In this document: in pieces, positions 15,675-23,300 of the stretch | Position numbering within the stretch: position 1 is the stretch's first letter | Layout of the letters: every line of letters starts with the position of its first letter | Program-made: the position numbers and the translations under genes | DNA from: Trujillonella humicola | GTDB lineage: Bacteria > Actinomycetota > Actinomycetes > Mycobacteriales > Geodermatophilaceae | Assembly: GCF_046233715.1 (NCBI RefSeq) | Contig: NZ_JBJNRJ010000004.1 | Location: 124,001 to 188,000, forward strand | DNA length: 64,000 bases | Reading direction: 5' to 3' | The notes under the pieces: model-generated | What the model was told of the DNA's origin: nothing | The model's database searches: none | What the model saw: the letters and a program-made list of their open reading frames with translations, nothing else

Positions 15675-16244
15675 GTGGTCGTCGGCCTCGGCAACCCCGG
15701 CCCGGCCTACGCCGGCAACCGGCACAACGTCGGCGCGATGGTGCTCGACGAGCTCGCGGCCCGAGCCGGCGCGAAGCTGTCCCCGGGCAAGGGCGCCCGG
15801 TCGCGCGCGCTGGTCGCCGAGGGCCGGCTGGCCGGGCGCCGCGTGCTGCTGGCGAGGCCCACCTGCTACATGAACGAGTCCGGCGGCCCGGTGCGCGGGC
15901 TGCTCGACTGGGCCAAGGTGCCGGCCGACGACCTCGTCGTCGTCCACGACGAGCTCGACATCCCCTTCGCCGCGGTGCGGCTCAAGCGCGGCGGTGGCGA
16001 GGGCGGCCACAACGGGCTGCGCTCGATCAGCCGGTCCACCGGGACCAAGGACTACCTCCGGGTGCGCGTCGGCATCGGCCGCCCGCCCGGCCGGCAGGAC
16101 CCGGCGGACTTCGTCCTCAAGGACTTCTCGGCGACCGAGCGCAAGGAGCTCGACCTGCTGCTCGCCGAGGCGGCCGACGCCACCGAGGAGCTGCTGGCCC
16201 GCGGGCTCGAGGCGGCGCAGAACGTGGTGCACCCCCGCACCTGA
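15675..16244 (+). CDS. pth: Peptidyl-tRNA hydrolase
   Basis: A 189-aa enzyme that recycles peptidyl-tRNA released from stalled ribosomes. The conserved start VVGLGNPGPAYAGNRHNVGA carries the catalytic His and the Asn ligand. PTCYMNESGGPV, the catalytic Asp region VVHDELDIP and GGGEGGHNGLRSI are all present. GTG 15675 is chosen because GAGGG lies 7 nt upstream and the protein begins exactly at the family start. It is the last gene before the large polysaccharide locus. Confidence 0.95.
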   Translation: MVVGLGNPGPAYAGNRHNVGAMVLDELAARAGAKLSPGKGARSRALVAEGRLAGRRVLLARPTCYMNESGGPVRGLLDWAKVPADDLVVVHDELDIPFAAVRLKRGGGEGGHNGLRSISRSTGTKDYLRVRVGIGRPPGRQDPADFVLKDFSATERKELDLLLAEAADATEELLARGLEAAQNVVHPRT

Positions 16245-16453
16245 GGCGGCGGCCGATCACGCTGAGTGGTCGCCAGGTGACCGTTCCGCTCGCTCCTGAG
16301 GGTGAACGATCCGGTTCCGTGTTGACCCTCCGGTGACCGACTGTGAGTGTCCTCTGTGCTGCCGGGAGTCACGACGGCGGAAACGTGCACGTCAGGTGCC
16401 GATCCGCCCGGATTCCCGGCCACACAGTGTCACGTCGGTGTCCGGGGGGAACC

Positions 16454-17950
16454 GTGCTACTCGATCACGAGCGCGTCAGACTGGGATCCGCATCCGTGCG
16501 GGCCTCCGCGGCACCGGCCGTGCCGTTCGCGCCGCGGGCCGTCGTCCGCCGGACGCCGCCGGGCTGGGTCCGCCGGTACACGCTGACCCTGGTCGCGATC
16601 GAGTCGCTGGCCGCCGCGGTCGCCGCCGGCACCGTGCTCGCCGTGCACGCGTCGGCGCTGAGCGCCGGCAACCCGCTGCTGTGGGCCGCCGCGGCGCTGG
16701 TCGTCGCCTGGCCGCTGCTGCTCGCCGCCAACGGCGCCTACGGGCAGCGCGCCTTCGGCACCGGCAGCGACGAGTACCGCCGCGTCGGCCGCGCCGGCGT
16801 CCTCCTGCTGGCGACGCTGGGCCTGGTCTCCTACGCCGCCGCCCTGGACCTCTCGCGCGGCCTCGTCGTCGTCGCGGTCCCGGCGCTGACCGTCGCGACC
16901 CTGCTCGAGCGCTACGCCGCCCGGCTCTGGCTGCAGCGGCTGCGCGCCCGGGGCTCGTGCACCACGCGGGTCATCGTCGTCGGCCGTGGCGGTGCGGTCC
17001 TCGAACTGGTCGACCGCGTGCGCCGCGAGCGCTTCGCCGGGATGGACGTCGTCGCGGCGTGCGTGACCCCCGCCGACCGGGCGCGGGTGGGTGCGGCGCT
17101 GCAGGTTCCCGTCGGCGGGCTGGACGACGTCGTCGCGATGGCCGGCCGCCTCGGCGCGGACACGATCGCCGTGACCTCGGCCAGCGAGACCGCCGCCCAG
17201 TACCTGCGCCAGCTGTCCTGGCAGCTGGAGGGCACGGGCATCGAGCTGCTGGTCGCCCCCGGACTGATCGAGGTCGCCGGCCCGAGGCTGCACATCCGCC
17301 CCTTCGAGGGCCTCCCGCTGCTCGCCGTCGAGCAGCCGCGCTTCGAGGGCTGGCGCCGCCTGGTCAAGGGCGGGCTGGACCGGACCGTCGCCGCGGTCGC
17401 CCTGCTGCTGCTCGCGCCGGTGATGCTCGCGATCGCGCTGGCCGTGAAGCTGGGCAGCGCGGGGCCGGTGCTGTACCGCCAGGAGCGGGTCGGGGTGAAC
17501 GGCCGGACCTTCACGATGCTGAAGTACCGCAGCATGGTCGTCGACGCCGACCGGCAGGTGGCGGCGCTGAGCGCGGAGAACATCTCCGACGGGCTGCTGT
17601 TCAAGATGCGCGTCGACCCGCGGGTCACCCCGGTCGGCCGGCTGCTGCGCCGGCTCTCCCTGGACGAGCTGCCCCAGCTGCTCAACGTGCTCGGCGGGTC
17701 GATGTCGCTGGTCGGCCCGCGGCCGCCGCTGCCCGGGGAGGTCGCGCGGTACGACACCCAGGTCAGCCGGCGGCTGCTGGTCAAGCCCGGCCTCACGGGG
17801 CTGTGGCAGATCTCCGGCCGCAGCGACCTCCCGTGGGAGGAGGCCGTCCGCCTGGACCTGCGCTACGTGGAGAACTGGTCGATGGCCATGGACCTGCTGA
17901 TCCTCGTGAAGACGTTCCGCGCGGTGCTGAGCCGCTCCGGCGCCTACTGA
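16454..17950 (+). CDS. Polyprenyl-phosphate sugar-phosphate transferase (exopolysaccharide priming enzyme)
   Basis: A 498-aa polyisoprenyl-phosphate hexose-1-phosphate transferase (PNPT family, WbaP/WcaJ/CpsE type) that would put the first sugar-phosphate on the lipid carrier. Four hydrophobic segments (~35-130) and a central Rossmann-like domain (VIVVGRGG) precede the catalytic domain (~305-498). That domain has a membrane helix, then GPVLYRQERVG, FTMLKYRSM, SLDELPQLLNVL, SLVGPRPPLP and KPGLTGLWQISGR. GTG 16454 follows GGGGGA. It opens the 24-kb locus inserted between pth and mfd. The sugar substrate cannot be read from the sequence. Confidence 0.93.
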   Translation: MLLDHERVRLGSASVRASAAPAVPFAPRAVVRRTPPGWVRRYTLTLVAIESLAAAVAAGTVLAVHASALSAGNPLLWAAAALVVAWPLLLAANGAYGQRAFGTGSDEYRRVGRAGVLLLATLGLVSYAAALDLSRGLVVVAVPALTVATLLERYAARLWLQRLRARGSCTTRVIVVGRGGAVLELVDRVRRERFAGMDVVAACVTPADRARVGAALQVPVGGLDDVVAMAGRLGADTIAVTSASETAAQYLRQLSWQLEGTGIELLVAPGLIEVAGPRLHIRPFEGLPLLAVEQPRFEGWRRLVKGGLDRTVAAVALLLLAPVMLAIALAVKLGSAGPVLYRQERVGVNGRTFTMLKYRSMVVDADRQVAALSAENISDGLLFKMRVDPRVTPVGRLLRRLSLDELPQLLNVLGGSMSLVGPRPPLPGEVARYDTQVSRRLLVKPGLTGLWQISGRSDLPWEEAVRLDLRYVENWSMAMDLLILVKTFRAVLSRSGAY

Positions 17951-18121
17951 GCCGGCGACCGGCCCGGCGCCGGGGCCCGCCGCGAGCGTGCGAGCGGCGG
18001 GGGGCACCGGGGGTCCTCCCTCTCACCCGCCGGGGGGACGACCGCCCCCACCTGCGTCTCCAGGATCGAGGAGGTCCTGCCGATCAGGGCAGGGACCGAC
18101 CGATCGACGAACGGACTCCCG

Positions 18122-19432
18122 ATGGACCGCATGAGCATCGCCATGGTGGGGACGCGCGGCGTCCCCGCGCGATACGGCGGCTTCGAGACCGCCGTGGAGG
18201 AGATCGGTCGCCGGCTGGTCGACCGCGGGCACCGGGTGGTCGTGTACTGCCGCACGGTGCCCGGGTCCGACGAGCAGCCGCCCGCCGAGCACCTGGGCAT
18301 GGAACTGGTGCACCTGCCGGCCGCCCGCCGCCGCTCGCTGGAGACCCTGAGCCACACCGCGCTGTCGGTCCGCCACCTGGTCACCCACCGCACCGACGCC
18401 GCCTTCGTGTTCAACGCGGCGAACTCCCCGCTGCTGCCGGTGCTCCGCGCGGCCCGCATCCCGGTCGCCACGCACGTCGACGGGCTGGAGTGGAAGCGCG
18501 CCAAGTGGGGCGGCACGGGCCGGCGCTACTACCGGGTGGCCGAGAGCCTGGCCGTGCGCTGGTCGGACGCGCTGATCGCCGACGCGCAGGGCATCGCCGA
18601 CTACTACACCGACGCCTTCTCCGCGCCCACAGTCCTGCTCACCTACGGCGCGCCGATCATCGAGCCCGGTACCGGCAAGCTCGGGGAGCTCGGGCTCGAG
18701 CCGGGTGGCTACCACCTGGTCGTGGCCCGGTTCGAACCGGAGAACCACGTCGACCTGATCGTGCAGGGGTACAGGCGCAGCGAGGCCACCAGGCCGCTGG
18801 TCGTCGTCGGCTCGGCTCCCTACGCCGACGAGTACACGAAGCGGGTGCACTCGCTGGCCGACGACCGGGTCCGCTTCCTCGGCGGGGTCTGGGACCAGGA
18901 ACTGCTCGACCAGCTCTACGCGCACAGCGCCACCTACCTGCACGGCCACTCCGTGGGCGGGACCAACCCCTCGCTGCTGCGGGCCATCGGCGCCGGGGCG
19001 GCGGTGACGGCCTTCGACTGCTCCTTCAACCGGGAGGTGGTCGCCGACGCGGGGCGCTTCTTCCGCACCCCGGAGGACGTCGCCCGTGAGATCGCCGGCG
19101 TGGAGGCCGACCCGGCCCGCGCCGCCCGCGACGGGCGCCGCGCCCGCGAGCTGGCCCGCGGCTACGACTGGGACCAGGTGGCGGCCGGCTACGAGGAGCT
19201 CGCCGGGGACCTGGTGGCCCGCCGCTTCCCGCGCCGCCGGCCCAGCGGCCGTCGCCGTCCCACCGACGCGGACCTGCCGCTGGGGGCACCGGTCCCGGAG
19301 GTCGCCGCCGCACCCGCCGCCGCACCCGCCGCCGTCCCGGCGCAGCCGGACACCCCGCCCGACAACGTGGTGCACCTGCCCACCCCGGTCGCATCACCGG
19401 GGTGGCAGCAGTACCCGGCGGCCCAGCAGTGA
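18122..19432 (+). CDS. Glycosyltransferase with DUF1972 domain (rhamnosyltransferase-like)
   Basis: A 436-aa cytoplasmic GT-B glycosyltransferase. The N-terminus (MVGTRGVPARYGGFETAVEE) is the hallmark of the DUF1972 family, which includes beta-1,4-rhamnosyltransferases acting second after the priming enzyme (WchF/Cps2T type). The donor domain has VARFEPENHVDLI and the acidic/glycine region HSVGGTNPSLLRAIGAG. The C-terminal 70 residues are Pro/Ala-rich and look like a disordered tail. The position directly after the priming transferase supports action on the second sugar, but donor and acceptor are unproven. Confidence 0.9.
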   Translation: MDRMSIAMVGTRGVPARYGGFETAVEEIGRRLVDRGHRVVVYCRTVPGSDEQPPAEHLGMELVHLPAARRRSLETLSHTALSVRHLVTHRTDAAFVFNAANSPLLPVLRAARIPVATHVDGLEWKRAKWGGTGRRYYRVAESLAVRWSDALIADAQGIADYYTDAFSAPTVLLTYGAPIIEPGTGKLGELGLEPGGYHLVVARFEPENHVDLIVQGYRRSEATRPLVVVGSAPYADEYTKRVHSLADDRVRFLGGVWDQELLDQLYAHSATYLHGHSVGGTNPSLLRAIGAGAAVTAFDCSFNREVVADAGRFFRTPEDVAREIAGVEADPARAARDGRRARELARGYDWDQVAAGYEELAGDLVARRFPRRRPSGRRRPTDADLPLGAPVPEVAAAPAAAPAAVPAQPDTPPDNVVHLPTPVASPGWQQYPAAQQ

Positions 19433-19478
19433 CCGGCGCCGCGGGCGCATGCCGGCCGGAGACGAGGAGACGGACCCG

Positions 19479-20144
19479 ATGACCACCCAGGTCGACCAGA
19501 CCCCGGACGTGGCGCCGCCGCGCCGGCGGCGGCCCGGCCGCCGCACCATCGCGCTCGCGGTGGCCGCCGCCGTGGTGCTCGTGGCGCTCGCCGTGCTCCT
19601 GCTGGTGCGCGGCGGCGACGACGCGGCCGGGACGCCGGCCGGCAGCACGGCGGACGCCGGCCCGGCCCTGCCGCCGGCGCCGAGCTCCGCCCCGGCGCCC
19701 GAGCCGACCCCCGAGCCCCCGCTCGAGGGGTCCGACGCCCTCCCGCCGACCCAGGACCCCGTGGCGCTGGACCAGACCGCCGCCGTGGGCGACGGCGTCA
19801 CGGTCGACGTCGTGGGCCTCGAGGGCATCGAGGGAGCCGCGACCGGTCCGGGCAACGTCGCCGGCCCGGCGCTGCGCGTCACCGTGCGGCTGACCAACGG
19901 GACCCCGGAGCCGGTCTCCCTCGACGGCACCGCGGTGGACCTGCGCTACGGCTTCGACCAGGCGCCGGCCTCGCCGCTGGAGGACCCGTCGCAGGTGCGC
20001 TTCTCCGGTGTCGTGGAGCCGGGGGCCAGCGCCGAGGGCACCTACGTCTTCAGCGTCCCGGTCGACGCCCGGGACGCCGTGACCGTCATCGTCGGCTACG
20101 CGCCCGGCGCTCCGTTCGTCGTCCTCACCGGTTCCGCCGGCTGA
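19479..20144 (+). CDS. Membrane-anchored DUF4352-like secreted protein
   Basis: A 221-aa protein with a basic cytoplasmic tail (PPRRRRPGRRTI), one membrane helix (ALAVAAAVVLVALAVLLLV, ~25-45), a Pro/Ala/Glu linker, and a C-terminal beta domain (~100-221). The beta domain resembles DUF4352/immunoglobulin-like modules (AVGDGVTVDVVGLEGIEG, LRVTVRLTNGTPEPVSL). It is probably tethered outside the membrane. ATG 19479 has GAGGAGA upstream. A strong hairpin follows, so it is likely the last gene with the two upstream glycan genes. Function unknown. Confidence 0.7.
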   Translation: MTTQVDQTPDVAPPRRRRPGRRTIALAVAAAVVLVALAVLLLVRGGDDAAGTPAGSTADAGPALPPAPSSAPAPEPTPEPPLEGSDALPPTQDPVALDQTAAVGDGVTVDVVGLEGIEGAATGPGNVAGPALRVTVRLTNGTPEPVSLDGTAVDLRYGFDQAPASPLEDPSQVRFSGVVEPGASAEGTYVFSVPVDARDAVTVIVGYAPGAPFVVLTGSAG

Positions 20145-20162
20145 CCTCACCGCACCTCCCGA

Positions 20163-20193
20163 CGGGGCCCCGGCGCCTCGCGCCGGGGCCCCG
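20163..20193 (+). terminator. Strong hairpin terminator
   Basis: A perfect 14-bp stem (CGGGGCCCCGGCGC and its complement) closes on the loop CTC, 18 bp after the upstream stop and before the giant secreted-protein gene. There is no T-run. Confidence 0.7.
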
Positions 20194-20385
20194 CCGGCGT
20201 TCCCGGGATCTGGGCGTGACGCGTCCGGCGATCACCCTCCGTCAGGGCCGTCTTGCGGAGATCTTGCGCTGAGCAGGGCCGTTTCACTCCCCCAGGGGAT
20301 GCCGCCCCCGTCGTCGTCACGCTTAGTGTCGATCCGCTGGACCGCGTGACCGTCACGCGGAGTGGCTCAACACGGGGGAAGACCG

Positions 20386-23300
20386 ATGTCTGCACCGACG
20401 GCCGTGACGCCGAGGAAGGCCCTGGCGGGCCTGCTCAGCGCGCTCCTGCTCTCCGGGGTCCTCGCCGGGCTCTTCACCCCCGCGACGGCTCGGGCCGACT
20501 CGGCGCCGATCGACGTGACCGACCCGCGGACGCCGACCACGGTGACCGCCGACGCCCTGCCCACCGTGCAGATCAACGGTGTGGCGTGGGCCCAGGTCGT
20601 CGTCGGCAACACCGTGTACGTCGGTGGCCGCTTCACCAGCGCCCGGCCCGCGGGCGCGCCGGCGGGCGTGCAGGAGTCCGCGCGCAGCAACCTGCTGGCC
20701 TACGACATCCGCACCGGCAACCTGATCACCTCCTTCGCCCCGGCGGTCAACGGGCAGGTGCTGGCGCTGGCCGCCTCCCCGGACGGCTCCCGCGTGTACA
20801 TCGGCGGTGACTTCTACTCCGTCAACGGTCAGGACCGCTCCCGCGTGGCCGCCTTCGACACGGCCACCGGCCAGCTGGTGTCGACCTTCCGCCCGGCCGT
20901 GACCGGCCAGGTCCGGGCCATCGCCGCCACGAGCAGCACCGTCTACCTCGGTGGTGGCTTCAGTGCGGTCGGCGGCGTCGGCCGCAACCGCCTCGCGGCC
21001 GTGTCCGCCTCGAACGGCTCCCTGCTGCCGTGGGCGCCGCAGCCCGGTGCCGGCCCGGCCGGCTGGGGCCGCGCCAGCGACCCGGCCACGCAGACCGCGA
21101 CCACCAACGACGTGATGTCGATCGTCGTCGCCGGGCCCAGCGGCCAGGTCGTCGTCGCCGGCCGCTTCTACTACATGAACGGCACGCAGAACATCGGCGT
21201 GGCCGCCGTCGACGGGACCACCGGGGCCAACCGGCCGTTCGCGATCAACGCGTTGATCCGCAACTTCGGCGTGAACGCCGCCGTCTACAGCCTGAGCACC
21301 GACGGCACCAACGTGTACGGCGCGACCTACGACTTCTACGGTCCCGGCAGCCTCGAGGGCCCGTTCGCCGCGCGTGCCGACGGCGGCGCCCCGGTGTGGT
21401 TCGCCCCGTGCCGCGGTGACACGTACTCCACGTTCCCCTTCGGCGGCGCCCTCTACACCGCCGGGCACGCCCACGACTGCCGCTCCCTGGCGAGCTTCCC
21501 CGAGCAGAACCCCCGCCACCACTGGTTCGGCACGGCGATGAGCATCGCCCCGACGCAGACGGTCCTGTCCGGCAACACGTTCGGCGACATCTCCTACGTC
21601 GGCCAGCCGGCGCCCACGCTGGACGCGTGGCAGCCGCGGTTCGTCGCCGGCACCTTCACCGGTCAGTACCAGGCCGGCTGGAGCGTCTCGGGCAACAGCG
21701 ACTACGTCGTCTTCGCCGGCGAGTTCCCGTCGGTCAACGGCGTCGGCCAGCAGGGCCTGGTGCGGTTCGCCCGCGCCGACAAGGCGCCCAACCGGGTCGG
21801 CCCGCGCGGCGACACCATCGCCTTCACGCCCACCGCCACCATGGTCCCCGGCGGCGTGCGGGTGTCCTGGCGTGCGGTGTACGACGACGACAACGCCGAG
21901 CTGACCTACCGGGTCTACCGCGACAGCGAGACCGCCGCCCCGGCCTGCGAGGTCGTCCGCCCGTCGCAGTGGTGGAACCGGCCGACCTGGTCGTGCACCG
22001 ACACCGGCGCCACCGCCGGCGCCCACCGGTACCTGGTGACCGCGACCGACGCCGCCGGCAACCGGGTGGCCTCGAGCTGGGTGGACGCGACCGTCGGCGC
22101 CGCCAACAGCAGCGCCGCCCGCGCCTACGCCACGGTCGTCGCCCGCGACGGCGCCCTCGACCACTGGTCGCTCGGCGAGACCTCCGGCCTGCTCGCCTAC
22201 GACCGGCTCGGCGCGGCCGACCTGCGCATCAACTCCGGCGTGACCCTGAACCAGGCCGGTGCCGTCGCCGGCGACGCCGACCGCGCGTTCGCCTTCGGCG
22301 GGACGTCGTCGGGCTACCTGGCCACCACGACCAGCGTCGCGGCGCCGCAGAGCTTCTCCGTCGAGGCGTGGTTCTCCACCACGTCGCGCAACGGCGGCAA
22401 GATCGTCGGCTTCGGCAACGTGTCCAGCGGCACCAGCAGCACCTACGACCGGCAGATCTCCATGGACACCACCGGCCGCATCTCGCTGGGCATCCGGCAG
22501 ACCAACGGCACGCTGGTCTACGTCACCTCGACCGCCACCTTCAACGACGGGCAGTACCACCACGTCGTCGGTTCGCTGAGCCACCTGGGCATGCAGCTCT
22601 ACGTCGACGGCGTCCTGGTCGGCTCCCGGGCCGACGTCACCCGCGCCGCCCAGTACAACGGCTTCTGGCGGGTCGGCGGCGACTCGATGGCCACCGGCAC
22701 CGGCGCCGCCTGGTTCAACGGGCGCATCGACGAGGTGGCCGTGTACCCGCGGGCGCTGACCGCCGCGCAGGTGGCCGCGCACGAGACCACCGGCCGCACC
22801 GGCGCCCCGCCGAACGTCGTCCCGACCGCGGCGTTCACCGTCAGCTCGACCGACCTGGCGGCCGCCTTCGACGCCTCGGCCTCGGCCGACGTGGACGGCC
22901 GGGTCACGGCCTACGCCTGGGACTTCGGTGACGGGCGCACCGGCAGCGGCGCGACCGTCCGGCACACCTACGCCGCCGCCGGCACCTACCCGGTGCGGCT
23001 GACGGTGACCGACGACCGCGGCGGCGAGGGCACCCTCGTCCGCGACGTGACCGTCACCGCGCCGCCCGTCGGCCCGGGCTCGATCGCCGCCGACACGTTC
23101 GGCCGCGAGGTCGCGCAGGGCTGGGGCACCGCCGACCGCGGCGGTGTGTGGAGCGCGGTGGGTGCGACCTCGGTGACCGGTGGCGCGGGCCAGCTGGCCC
23201 CGGCCGCCGGCGCGAGCGCCAGCGCGACGCTGGGCTCGGTCGACCGCATGGACGTCGCCGTCCAGGTCGCGGTCACCCTGCCCCAGGCGGCCACGGGCGG